This document shows positions 22,508-34,475 of a DNA stretch of 64,000 nucleotides, piece after piece. The stretch comes from Ignelater luminosus. Taxonomy: Eukaryota > Arthropoda > Insecta > Coleoptera > Elateridae. The notes below the pieces were generated by a model. The model did not search any database and was not told the DNA's origin. It saw only the letters and a program-made list of their open reading frames with translations. The first letter of the stretch is position 1; the number at the start of each line of letters is the position of its first letter. The position numbers and the translations under genes were made by a program. The stretch covers positions 212,559 through 276,558 of the forward strand of contig VTPC01008715.1 in NCBI GenBank assembly GCA_011009095.1, written 5' to 3'.

Positions 22508-24002
22508 CTACAATTCAAAAAGTTCATCTTGTTGTTGTTCTAGTCTTTGCAATGATGAACGGAGCTTTCTTCCATGTGACATTACTACAGTTTGAGGTGG
22601 TGCAGCTGGATCTGAGAAACTATTGTTATTTACAAGTTGTTTCATTCTAGAAACCACTGGCTTTCTTCTTTCGTTATTATATTCACTTTCTAAGTTAGAA
22701 GCAAATCTAGAAGAAAAAGAAAATTCTATTAGTAGAATACCAATACCAAAAATATTTTAAGAAAGCTTTAATATACTGAATAATAATAACTGTCATAAAC
22801 TTACTCACTATTCCCCTGAGACTTCTTCACTTCTTTTATCGTATTAGCAATGGAATTGTCAATCTTTACTAAAAAACTAGATACATCTTCATCTAGGTCA
22901 CTAGGTGAAGTAACTTCAGAATGATTATTTGAGTTGGTTTCTCCTGTATTAGTAAGGAAATTACTATCATCAGATACTGGAATTATTAAATATTCTCTCA
23001 AAAACAAGCTATCAGATGCCCATAACCGATTTGATCTTCTTATTTGTTCCATCTGTAAATGTATAATTCTTTAATGGCACAAATCATGAAAAAACAGCAA
23101 AAGAATATTTATTACCAATCATCATAAGTGTAGTTTTGTAGTCAAGATAACTTGGCTATGCCAGGTCCACAAAATCAATTGAGACTGAAAAATCACTTAT
23201 GACTCAAGGTACTAATGACATTTCTTCTACTACCAACTCAAATCTAATAGTAAATTCTATTTCAAATCAATTTATAATATACATTAGTAGCAAGTAATTT
23301 GGAATTATTATTAAAAATAAACTGACAAGTAACAGTTCAATGACCTTCAAACAGTGTCCTAAATCACATTTAAAAGCACTGTTGCAGCAATCAGTTTTAG
23401 GAATTCCTTGATTTCAACATAAGTTGTTAAAGCTAGTTTACACTATTAGATTTTGTATTTGAGCAAAAATTTCGATGGCAAGTGCACTTTTTTCGTTATT
23501 GACACGTCCACCTGGCATGCATGGTGTTTTCGACCTACCAAAGCATTCAATCTACACTTTTACCATCAAAATTTTCGCTTTTATACGCGATTAAGAGGAA
23601 AGCCAACTGTTTATTTGTATTTATTAAAGCCTCAAGATTGCAAAGGTGTCCTTATTTTCCACGGAAACTGTATATAACAGGAGTTACAAGTGTCTAAGAG
23701 TGGGACCCGCATACTACACCATTGCCCAATATTTTTTAATTAGTTTAATTTACAGAAAGGAAATAGCCTTTCTTAAGGTTTCTGTAATCTAAAGATTGTG
23801 GTGGCTCTATTATATCTAATTATGAATTACTTACCGTTACTCCATATTTAAGTGCTATTCCTTGAAGAGTATCTGAACTAGATACTATGTGTTTAATAAA
23901 ATTTTGATTTCTTGTAACATGTTTACTAGTACTCCCATACTTTTTTAAAGATTTGGCAGACTCTCGAATAGATAACTTTTCATATGATCTTAAATCATCC
24001 AT
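22508..24002 (-). CDS. LYSMD1: LysM domain protein, LYSMD1/2 type (three exons, complete)
   Basis: Exons on the minus strand are 23835..24002, 22805..23052 and 22508..22706. The phases join exactly: ACG|ATG, then GA|A. The 204-residue product has a basic/serine N-terminus with YGSTSKH, then one LysM motif split by intron 1. It starts SSDTLQGIALKYGVT and continues MEQIRRSNRLWASDSLFLRE and YLIIPV (about residues 40-84). This matches the DTLQGIALKYGVTMEQIKRAN signature of eukaryotic LYSMD1/LYSMD2 proteins, whose function is poorly known. The acidic middle and the C-terminus LEQQQDELFEL resemble the LYSMD1 tail; human relatives are about 215-230 residues. There is no signal peptide. Start and splice sites are consensus, so the gene looks intact. 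Confidence 0.92.
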
Positions 24003-24937
24003 TTCTTAAATTGTAAATTAAGTACTTAAGTATATTCAGTAACCAGTATATTCTACAGTAATGTCTTCAAATAGATATCTCGGTTGCTGTTTTAGCAAAG
24101 AACCTGCAACAGTGAATCATTGCAATATTAATTGGCTACGTTTTGTATTAAACAATGTTATGTTAGTAAATTTTTGGTAATTCCCAAGTCTTCTACATTA
24201 CCTAAGATTTTCTGTATTATAAATTATAATTACCATAATTGCAATTGATAAATAAAAATAAATATAATAGAAACTTAACATATGAGAATTTTATACACAT
24301 AACCTAAATACTTCAAATGAAAAACACAATGATAAATATTATAAAAAATGTTATTGAAAGCTCACTTTTCTTTTTTGTTTACAACTAGAATCCTTGGAAT
24401 AATTGCACTACGAATTTGAATCCTACTAAAACCCATGTGGTGTTAACTTCAAGGAAAAATCCTTTCTTATTATCAAATGCAATGATAGCCAAGACGGTAC
24501 AGCGTTCTGTTTCTTATCATTATCTTCTTAATGAATAAACATTAATAGAAGTTTTGTGATAAATTTATCTATTTACGCATTACCCATTTATACAAATTCT
24601 CTGGACAAATTTCGTAACACTAACAGAAACTTTTTGATATTCTGTATTCATAATAATCTATGATTTATTACTGCAATACGTATGTATAAATTTAGGCTAT
24701 GCAAATCTTTAAATTTTCACGTTATCACTTATATTACATGATCACATTTTAGTACGTTTTTCGAAAAGGTAAATAATAGCATAGTGTGTAAACGTAGAAA
24801 TTTTTGGAGAAAGCGTTTTAGGTTCAACAAATATACTGAAAACTGCTGAAAACCTGAAAACTGAAAGGGAATATGCATGTGAATATAATAATAGACATTT
24901 TCGGTGTTGCCATGTCATACCTAGGTTACCTAAATGC

Positions 24938-24945
<8 letters not shown>

Positions 24946-25005
<60 letters not shown>

Positions 25006-25016
25006 AAAAATAATAA

Positions 25017-25047
<31 letters not shown>

Positions 25048-25053
25048 AATAAT
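24946..25053. repeat. (AAT)n microsatellite
   Basis: About 108 bp of TAATAATAA repeats with a few AAAAATAAT interruptions. Confidence 0.95.
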
Positions 25054-25183
25054 GCTGTTCTGGTTCTTAGCGTTTATGCAGTAATGTCAATAATAATACA
25101 TTCCAGATAATAGTTATAAAACAGCAGGGCAAGTTTACCGTGGGCCAAGTTATAAAGATTTGACAGATTTCTGTATATAGAAC

Positions 25184-25225
25184 ATGGCGGCTGCACTCGA
25201 CGATTTTGAGGTTACTTGGTGGTAA
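25184..25225 (+). CDS. Possible first coding exon of an unidentified gene
   Basis: A TATAAAGATT motif at 25151 precedes ATGGCGGCTGCACTCGACGA at 25184, giving MAAALDDFEVTWW before TAA. A donor-like TTGGTG|GTAAAT overlaps the end. The alanine-rich start and start context are typical of real initiators, but no following exon was found. This is weak evidence. Confidence 0.22.
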   Translation: MAAALDDFEVTWW

Positions 25226-26456
25226 ATAGTTATTTATATAACAAGAGTGTAAAGTTGTGTACAATATTTTTGCATGACCGTATTTTAAAGAAAATAATGA
25301 AGAAAAACCATTGACGGTAGATTAGAAAATGAAGTTGGCCAAGATCATAGGAACGTATAATAATTTCATTACCAAATCGATACGGCCATTATAACATCGG
25401 TACGTGAAATTAATTGCAAATGTTAATTGTCAACTTTCGACATTGGTTGACAACTAGTTGCAAAGCGCTAACTTTACAGGCGGTCGTGCAAAAACAAATT
25501 TATCTACCTCTTTCTTATTAATTACAAACCATATCTTTTATCTTTTATTACTTCTGAATTTATTTTAATTATTAATATTAATAAAAGATGAAAAATATGG
25601 TTTAATTGTAATTACTTAATTAGTAAACAAAATTATAGGAATGGCTTTTTAGTCACGGCTTGTAAAGATCTGATTAAAATATCACTTAAGGTCATTTGCA
25701 TCAACTTCATTTAATTCATTTGGGTTTGTTTACGGTTGCTCACTGAGTATTTCAAGAATTAAGCCGTTATTTAAAGTCAATATTTATTGTTAATTGTTTG
25801 TGATTACTTTTGATGTAACTTAAGTGCATTTTATTTTAAAATGTCAGAAGTTCAACAACAACTTCTAACCTAACTAGTATAGTTCAATTTTTCAATTTAG
25901 ACTCGTTTAGGATTATTCTGACTGCGCCAGTCCACCAGAACTTTTAAATCTTCTATTTCCCTTTAGCCCATGCTTTCTAATATGCCAGCATTGCCAGCCA
26001 TAAACGTACACCCGTTAGTTGTGTTGCTGTATGCATCCTTCTCCTATTCAGTTATGTTTAGAAAGATAAACGATCTAGGTAAAAGTATTATAAAATGGTT
26101 ACCTGCCTGCCAAATGTTAACCCACCACGGTTTGAAGAATTCTTAAATACCTGTTCAATATATTTACCCTAACAGTAACCTTTGTTGAATAAAATATAAA
26201 CACTATCTAGTATCAATTTCAAATTGAATAATTAAATCTATTCACCTTTTAGTGGGTATTTTTCAGAATTTACTTATTTATGAGAACTTAAGGTTTTTCA
26301 GATTTCTCAAAGATACATATCTTCATTGATCACATCTAATTTCTAATTTATTTCTAATTAGTATAATAATTTTCATATAAAGAAATAGGTTTCCGATGTT
26401 AAGAACAATCAAAGTAAGAGGATTGCACTCGACCAACTTCAGAAAAGCCCTGAGTG
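25226..26456. other. No gene recognised
   Basis: AT-rich sequence between the microsatellite region and the hAT MITE; no supported coding region. Confidence 0.35.
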
Positions 26457-26861
26457 CAGTGTTGCCAATATTTTATTTTATAAAAGCGCCAGTTCCGTTC
26501 CATCAAAGCGCCAAATAGCGCCATCTGAGATGAAAAAAGCGCCATATTAAGCGCCAATTTAAATCTCGGTAAAATTTTTATTTAAACAACATCACGTATA
26601 TTCTCAGTTCGCTTACTAGAGGGCACCACCGTCGAATACCGGTTCAAATTGCACATATATTAAGATTCCCTGTAGGACTTGTATTGCTGAGATGTAATAA
26701 AAGTAATAATAGTTATTATATCTTAAAGTCAAAACAGATTTAAACTTAAACAATTTTTAAGCGCCAAAAAAATGCGCCAAGCGCCAACAAGAAATTTTGC
26801 GCGCCATGAGAATTCCGCAAAACGCCAATTTGGCGGAAAACCGCCATTGTTGGCAACACTG
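26457..26861. mobile_element. hAT-type MITE with GCGCCA subterminal repeats
   Basis: The ends CAGTGTTGCCAA and TTGGCAACACTG are flanked by an exact 8-bp duplication, CCTGAGTG (26449..26456 and 26862..26869), the hallmark of hAT transposition. The 405-bp body carries about a dozen copies of GCGCCA/CGCCAA, clustered within about 130 bp of each end, with an AT-rich middle. There is no transposase. The exact duplication indicates a fairly young insertion. Confidence 0.88.
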
Positions 26862-28418
26862 CCTGAGTGCGCGAATACGGGAGAGCTACATGTTGACCAA
26901 TATTTCAAGTACACTCACATCCAAAAATCTTTTAACGGGAAATTTAAATAAAACCAAACATCACCAATAACATGTACTGGATTTAAGACTTTTTGTCAGC
27001 TATGGTACTCGAGTAAAATTGCGCTTCTGATTGGTCAACGTTGTTTGTTATTGAAATTAATCCGCATATTTTCCAGGACTTTTCTGAGGTTGGTCGCGCT
27101 GTAATTAGGCTAATTACTATTAAAATAGATTTCTCCTTACCTACTATAAATTACTTACAATTTCATAAACATAAAACAAATAAATGAAAAGAAATTGACG
27201 AGAATAAGGAACAACTATTTTCCCTGTAGTACACTGGAAATTTAAATTGATACGAGTAAGATTATTTTCTTATAGATTTGATTCCTATAACTTTTTAGTA
27301 AACATGCGCAAAATGATGCAATATAAGTCAAATAAAATAAGTTGCAAAAAGAAATAAAAAAAGATTTGATACATTCAAATGTTGTTATTTACAGTTTAAC
27401 ATGTCAAACGTTTCAGCTAATACGTACAGGGTCGCTAAAAAGTATGGAAACACGCTACCCCCGCAGAAACGGTAAGAGATAGACAAATGAAATTTGTAGA
27501 GCTTATAGTAGGTATTTTTTTGCCATGTTTTACGAAGGTAATTAAAAACAAATCTTTAATTGTTTTTTCGTACGGCCGCCATATTGGATTTTTTTAAATA
27601 GAACACCCGGTATATGACTCCATATTTGGATAGAGATTTTCAAGACAAATTCAATGATATAAGGGTTGCTATAATGTAGATGAAATAAACAACTGTAATC
27701 GTTTAACATAAAAATAATTTCTAATTTGAGCTTTCTGGAAGACCGTAATGCAGCATGCAGAGTCTCTTACTTTTACTACAGACAACAGTCATTTCATAAC
27801 TAGAACTGCCAGAACTGTACAAAAATGTGTTCTGTGCTGTACACTTAAAGCACTAAACGGGTCTATATTCAAAAATTGAACTATACCTAACCTTAAACGT
27901 ACCTGAGAATTTCAGATGCTGGAATTACATTTAAATAAAATAGATATTTTAAAAAAGTTAAGCCTTAAATACTCACTATTTTAGTATTTTCGATCCCTCT
28001 GTATATCTATTTTGAGAATATTGGAAACCACAATCTGACAACAAAGCCTAATGGTTGATTTCTGCGATTGTGCGGATTGTGCCGATTGTATTTGTTGTTT
28101 TAATTCGGTTAATCTCGTTGAGCTCTAATAACCTATTCTTTTGTATTATTTTTGTATAGCCGTATAATCGTATAATTTACAAGAATTTATCGTAACAAAT
28201 TAAGTGTGAAGTTATTTAAGGTGGTGAATTTGTTACTATGCTGTATAATTCTGATTAGAAAATCGACTATAGCAATTACAGTCTGATACAGGAATTTGCA
28301 AAAAAAGATAATAATATCGTTTTAAGGGTTTTAAGATTTATTTTACAGGTAGTTGAAAGTGATGTCCCAATAAAATAAGTGTTAAAATTATTTAAGTGTT
28401 TCTTCCCTGTTGCATAAA
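26862..28418. other. Intergenic / TFIIA small-subunit 5' region
   Basis: AT-rich. A repeat fragment of the TACAGGGT...ACCCGGTATA type lies at 27426..27613 (GTACAGGGTCGCTAAAAAG to AACACCCGGTATATG). The sequence just upstream of 28419 should contain the TFIIA promoter and 5'UTR. No other gene was seen. Confidence 0.4.
27426..27613. repeat. TACAGGGT-type repeat fragment
   Basis: It starts GTACAGGGTCGCTAAAAAGT and ends AACACCCGGTATATG, a weak inverted relation. It includes AAACGGTAAGAGATA, a phrase also seen in the arms of the long-inverted-repeat family at 58662, so a distant relation is possible. Confidence 0.35.
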
Positions 28419-30966
28419 ATGTCTTATCAACTTTATAGAAATACCACTTTAGGGCATACCCTACAAGAAAGTTTGGATGAATTAATTCAAGTAAGTGAGG
28501 TTAATTTTATGATTTTATTTTCATAGTTTTGTAACTTGCATTTTACGTTCAAAAATATTACAATACAAATTTACATATGTTGTTTGTAATAATTAATAAT
28601 GTAAAACTCATTATTATGTTTCTGAATTTAAACAGATCAGATTTGTGACTCTAACCTAGAACATGAACATGTCTCTCTTACCAAATATCAATTCGATATC
28701 TTATGATGAGTAGATTGAAATTCAAAGAAACCAGCGACTAGCTATTAAGTAATTTTCAAAACCATGGGCAAAAATTTTAAGTTCAAATTTAAAATTGATT
28801 TACAGTTTACTTATATAACAATGTTATAAAGATAATTTATCTAATTTCATTATGAAAAGTCAAATTTTTCATAACCTTTTGGCATTATGAAATGTCAATT
28901 TCTTCGCAACTGTCATGAAAAGTTGAAAGGATTATGTAATGAAATTAAAATATTGCTAATAGAAGAAAATAGTTATTTCTAAAATAACTTTAGTTCCATT
29001 TAGTGCGAGGGCTTTGTAGATTATTCAGCTTGTATTCTTGCAATTTGCAAGCAATAAACATTTGTGACAGAACTAAAAGTCAACTGTTAGTAATAAATGA
29101 GAATAGAGACAAGCTGTGTTTATAGAAAAGTGTTAGAATGTACAGAATTATCATGAAGAAGAGAGAAGCAAACAAATTTCTTGGCAAATTACGATATGTT
29201 CATAATCATATGCAAAATGTTCATCATTTTGATATTTCTTGCTTTTTTTTAATCATTGTTTTACCAATACAAAGATAAATTATTACTCCCTAATAATGAC
29301 AGTAAAAAACATCATTCTTTTGTTTTTCGCAAAGATCAGTTACTGAGAGAAGCTACAAGCTATAGTTATATCTATGGTAGAAAATAACCATAGTCTACCT
29401 TGATTATAAAGATGAAAAAATAGCTGCACAACATTTAAAACATGGTATTGAATGGTATCAGAATTAAGTATGCATTCCATTTACCAAAAAAGGTTGCTTC
29501 AAAGTTAGATCTTCTGATACTATTTATGTATACTTATTAGAAGTATTTAATACCAATTCAACCTATAGCTAGAATCTGATCATCTGCGATTTTTGATCTT
29601 TGAATGATGCAAAACAAGATTTTAAAAATTTCTTTTGATATTTGGTTAGAGTTACAGCCTTTTAAAGTTTGAACAGTCATATCTTCGTTTTTTGGAAAGC
29701 TCTTAGAAAGGGCTCATATATGATATGTTGCGTGACAGAACATAAATAAGTGACTTATCCAGGAAATCTTGGATCAAGTGGCCTTTGACCTTATTCTGTG
29801 AGTTTCAATTTTCCGAAGTGGGCTATTTTTATTGCTGTCACACTTGATTTTGCCATTTTATGATCTGATCAGTTAAAATTTGAAGATGATCATCTTATTA
29901 ATTTCAAAATCAAACATGACAGTGAATTGTTTGTTTTTGTACAACCGGTCCTTAATTTGTTAGTTTAAATTTAGTTTCCAATTAGTAATTTAATTCTAAA
30001 AGCTCCATTCACATAACTAACAGATGAAAAAGTTGATACTACAATGAATGCCATTTACTTTCAATTTCTACACAAATAACAGCACTAACCAAACATTTTT
30101 AAGAATGGAGTTATAAAATATTTCTACTTCTTTTAGAATTTTGATTCAAATTTGCCCTCTATTTCAACAAATTCTTCAATTCTTGATGATTTCTGATAGC
30201 AACTGACAAAACAAATGCTGCAACTTTGAAACAAATAAACAAAACACAAAATATAGTACACAACTAGATGTAAAAGTGAAATTATGATCTTAATCAATAT
30301 GGAAAATGAAAAAAAAATTGGAAATGATAAGGTTCCAATTTTTTTTTTAATTGATATCGAATACCCCATTAAAAAAGAAAATTTAAGTTTCATTTATCTT
30401 TTTTACAAAAAACTGAAAACTTATTTAAAATTGTTATGAAATTAGTGTAGGCACTTCCCATGTTTGTTTTTATTAACATGTGCATTGTGCAGTAATAATT
30501 ATGTTCCTAATTTCAGTATGGACAAATCACTCCTCAGCTGGGCTCCAAAGTCTTACTACAGTTTGATAAATCTATTAATCAAACATTAGCGACTCGAGTG
30601 AAATCTCGATTGACATTTAAAGCTGGAAAGTTAAATACTTACCGTTTTTGTGACAATGTATGGACTTTTATGTTAAACGATGTAGAGTTCCGAGAAGTAC
30701 AAGAAGTTACAAGAATTGATAAAGTTAAAATTGTAGCTTGTGATGGCAAAAGTAAGTGCAGAGTATTGTTTTATTTCTTGATTGGTAATAACTGCTTTGA
30801 TACAAAATTTTTTTAATTTTGTGTGCCTATGTAAATATATTTTTGTTATGTGTGGTGTGTGATTTCAAATATTCCTTTTACAATTGTGAATTATTTATTA
30901 TCTGTCTCTAAAAAGTCATTTTATTACTTTTCAGATGTCGGAGATGAGGGTAGTTCCAAGAAATAA
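28419..30966 (+). CDS. TfIIA-S: TFIIA small (gamma) subunit, complete, three exons
   Basis: The product is the small subunit of general transcription factor TFIIA, which stabilises TBP on promoter DNA. Exons are 28419..28490, 30517..30751 and 30935..30966, all with GT-AG borders and compatible phases. The 112-residue protein begins [20 protein letters not shown], continues [20 protein letters not shown] and then [20 protein letters not shown]. It ends [15 protein letters not shown]. The N-terminal four-helix block and the C-terminal beta-barrel block (from about residue 50) are both present. The length is close to the family's roughly 106-109 residues. No defects were seen. Intron 1 is about 2 kb and AT-rich. 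Confidence 0.97.
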
Positions 30967-31573
30967 GCTCTTGTATACTGTTTATATCTTAAGTAAATTT
31001 TCTTATACAAATTTGTGATTAAGTAATTTTATATTATAACTGTAACATGTTAATGTAACATCTTCATTTTTAAGTTTCAACTTGATGTACATATTATATT
31101 ACAAGAGGTAGATTAGTATAATTTAATTGTGATTCTGTTTCATCTAAATTAATATGTGAAATAATAAAAGAAAATATCTAAACTAAAGAACACGTGAAAT
31201 TACATAAAGTAGTGCAAATTGCACAAGATAATTAGAATAGGTTTTGATAGTTCTGGATTTATAATCGATTATGTATAGGTTCAAGTTTAGAATTTAGTGT
31301 GCCTGCTGAAAAAGAATAATTCATGCCAAAATACTTTCATAGAGTGAATACCATATTTGGTTGTGAAAATAAAAAACATTAGCGTCATAATATTGAACTT
31401 TTATAGTTTTTTCAGATATTTATGATTTTATTGAAAATGTCATACTAGCAATAAAAAACTTTCACCTATGTTCCTAAAATCAAGAAACAGTCAAAATCAT
31501 TTAAGTTTTTATTTATGCTCACTACCAAATATGATATTTTTACTATATTTGCAGCATGGCATGATTTGGTTTA
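30967..31573 (+). other. TFIIA small-subunit 3' flank
   Basis: AT-rich 3' region with AATAAAAG near 31162, a plausible polyadenylation signal for TfIIA-S. No other gene was seen. Confidence 0.4.
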
Positions 31574-32166
31574 GGGTACGTTTATGTTGGAGCTACAATA
31601 AAGGCAATAGGAGCGACGATAAAAGCAACGCGAAATTCATTGTGGTGTTTATATTGACGCTATCAGATCAGTGCTATAAAACTATTCACATTGCAATTTT
31701 AACAATAGAAACGTTAAAAAGCATATAGTAAAAGACAAAATAAGTGATTCAGAAGATGAGATATATCTTTCTCCAAATGCAGTTCAATGGTACTTTCTGA
31801 AAATTCGTCGTAAAAAACGTCAATATGCAGCACATTCCATAAACACACGAGTTGGTGAGTTTCATCATCTCTACAATGACTTAAAAAAGTACCTACAAAA
31901 ATTTGCTTGACATATGACAATGAAACAAGAAACTTTTGATTATATTTTGTCCAACATTGGTGACAACTTTGATAAAGTATGGAGCAATGGAGCGAAGAAA
32001 TGCAAATAATTTCATATCCTCGCTTTTATCGCTAGTCCACCGGCGAGTACTGCACTTATGCTTTCCTCGATGTAAACAGTTCCATATGAAAGTAATACTT
32101 ACCTTTCGTTGCTTTGCTACTATCGTCGCGCTTATCCTTTATCATAGCTCCAACATAAACGTACCC
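31574..32166 (+). mobile_element. PIF/Harbinger element with transposase fragment
   Basis: The inverted ends GGGTACGTTTATGTTGGAGC (about 60 bp of similarity in total, including GCGACGATA) are flanked by TTA on both sides (31571..31573, 32167..32169). The interior keeps a piece of a Harbinger transposase (31743..31990). It is an internally deleted derivative of an autonomous PIF/Harbinger element. Confidence 0.75.
31743..31990 (+). pseudogene. PIF/Harbinger transposase N-terminal relic
   Basis: The frame reads SDSEDEIYLSPNAVQWYFLK, then IRRKKRQYAAHSINTRVGEF, then HHLYNDLKKYLQKFA and a stop. It resumes MKQETFDYILSNIGDNF. The WVHPIN..R...GEFHHL..EL and MS...FDYLL pattern is characteristic of Harbinger nucleases upstream of their catalytic core. 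The catalytic DDE region is absent, so it is non-functional. Confidence 0.65.
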
Positions 32167-32281
32167 TTAGTCATAACAATTAGCAATACTTTAAAGTCAA
32201 ATACGTATAATACTTCCAAACATTTGTTCTTCTAGTGTGCCCAGTTTATCTCTCTCGATCACTTAATTTAAATATCAAAAT

Positions 32282-32435
32282 AGGAGTCTGATGTGAATTT
32301 AAGAAAATTTCATTATCTATTTAATATTGACAATGATATTTGTTCACTAAGGACATGAGTTATTACTTGATTACATGGAATAATTGCCTGTTGATCATGA
32401 GGGCTAAGGGAGAGATAAAATGGGCATTACTCATT
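32282..32435 (+). repeat. Dispersed repeat, copy B
   Basis: Direct-orientation partner of 21217..21385, diverged but collinear. Confidence 0.5.
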
Positions 32436-34085
32436 GTAGATTCTTATTTTTTTCAAATTTCTGGTATCCATAATTGGAGGCATTTTCTTCTACAAAAATC
32501 AGTTTTTCTAGGTCCCTTTGGATTATAAACAAAAACATGGTTTTATTAGACCACTGCTATGGCAAAATACAAAGACATCACTAGTTGTGATTGTGAGTAA
32601 TGTAGAAAGACTTTTCGTGTTGAATACAAAGGTGTATATGTATAAAGAACTTGCTTGACCTGGTTAAGACCATTTGAATGCTATGAACATTCAGATTCCA
32701 AACTGTCTGGTGGATTAGAACAATTAGAACAATGATATTGAAGATGACATTTTAGCAAATTATTACCCTTTTGTTCATTGCTGTTTAAGGTGCTTTCTAA
32801 TATTCTTTTCTATCTAATCACATCAAACTTTTTGATCTGTTCCTGTATAACTAAGCAAAGCTAATAATTTCTTATACAGGGTGATCAAATATTGTAAACC
32901 GCAATTTTTCTTATTTTTTGTAGCAGAATATTTAGTATTGATTATAATTTACATTTAATGTTAATAACCGCCATCTTGGACTTGCAGCTCTTCTACTATA
33001 AATCTTGAAAAATCCATTAATTAGTTTTGTTTTATACTTGTTGAGAATATTTCAAGCTTTGTAACAGAAAAACTGCAAGTTCAAGACAAGAGTTATTAGA
33101 ATTAAATGAAGGGTAATTCCATACTGTCTTGAATTATGATCACAGATAATCAAGTGTTCTGCTTCAAGAAATTAAAAAAAAATTATAGTTTTGTTTTCTT
33201 GACTGTCCCATATAATAGGATCGTTTAAAACTTCTATGTTACTTTTAAACATTAAAGACTAAATGTTATTTATGTAAAACAGAGAATACACTAGCTGTGA
33301 TTAATTATTGCGAACAAGAGGTACTAACTAAAAATTCACTAAAACATACAGGATGTTTTCTTAATATTAAAAAGTCGATGTTATTTCTGGTAGAACCAGA
33401 AGTGATGTAGTATTAACAATGTAACTTGTTTATAGATACACTTTATAGACATAACTGGTTTAAAACATTTGAGAAACAATCCAATATACACATACTAAAA
33501 CACCATTTAATTAAAAAAAATCTTAACCTCTTTTAATAACAGTTATAACCTAGATCACTCTGTATATATTTATTGATGACAGACAACCTACAGTGTGGCC
33601 AAATATCACGGATAACAGAAAAAAACTTCATGTAAGCATTGTCCCAACAAACGCAAATGGCGGGAATAGTTGCTTACGCATGGAATTATGATGTATTTTG
33701 TCTTGTTTTTTTATAGAAATATACTATACAAGGTGTTCTTGTTTTCCCAGAAATGTAACGTGTATAGCTTGCCTTTTCAAGACTTTGGAAACCACAAGGC
33801 ATTTTATGTTCTTCACAAATTTAATATAAGTAAGTGGTAAGTTGAATATTGTCTCTTTACTGTTAGATCTAATTAGTATTGATATTCCTAAAGCTGTATG
33901 CATCAGTATCACTTAATTGCCTTTAAAGTTGTTTGTAATTAAATCTTGATCCCAAATCTCCACAACAACACCATATTTTAAATGTATGGTGCTAGCACTT
34001 ATAGAATGTTCATTATGTTATTGCAATAGACTGAGGACTAAAGCCGATGCATATACATTACTAATTGGCTGGAGGCCAAATGTAT
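32436..34085. other. No gene recognised; repeat fragments
   Basis: AT-rich. Phrases such as TACAGGGTGATCAAATATTG (32877) and ACATACAGGATGTTTTCTTA (33347) look like ends of insect TACAGGGTG-type repeats. No supported coding sequence. Confidence 0.35.
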
Positions 34086-34089
34086 CGAC

Positions 34090-34475
34090 CGTTCCTTCTA
34101 CTATCCGTGAATGAAAAGCACATATCGATGGCCTAGTGTCAAACATTTTGCAAATTTTACAGAAAAGACAAAAAACAATTAAAAAGGGTCCATATTGATT
34201 TGAAAATGTGATTCCAAGATAATATAAAAATGTAAAAAATTGTTTTTTGTGTTTCCTGTAAAATGTTTGATACGTGGTATTGCCACTAGGCCATCGATAT
34301 GCGAGTTTACAATGGTGAGAAAACCTTCCAAATGTAAAATATGTGGTTAAAATGCAGTTTACAAAGGCATATGCCCATTCACAGGCGGAAAGCCATTCTG
34401 ATGTGAGCTGTGACTTGTATGCAGTTTAGAGAGAACATTTGCAAACACATGCGTTCGTTCATAGGAAAAAATTAT
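34090..34475 (+). pseudogene. C2H2 zinc-finger gene relic, split by a MITE
   Basis: After the MITE (34125..34297), the + strand reads HMRVYNGEKT in one frame and RKPSKCKICG, then PFTGGKPF, CEL and LERTFANTC in another. The HMR-x-H-TGEKPF linker and C-x2-C spacing of tandem C2H2 fingers are recognisable, with stops and substitutions. Sequence immediately before the MITE (…AAAGCACA) joins onto TATGCGAGTTTAC to make the AHMRV stretch. No intact finger remains. Confidence 0.5.
34125..34297. repeat. MITE with TCGATGGCCTAGTG ends
   Basis: The inverted ends TCGATGGCCTAGTG / CACTAGGCCATCGA lie between TA dinucleotides (34123..34124, 34298..34299). A second inverted region follows inside (CAAACATTTT and AAAACAATT with their complements). 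It sits inside the zinc-finger relic. Confidence 0.7.

Noticed and set aside
24946..25053. CRISPR-like or satellite array
   Set aside because: Plain AAT microsatellite in a eukaryotic genome.
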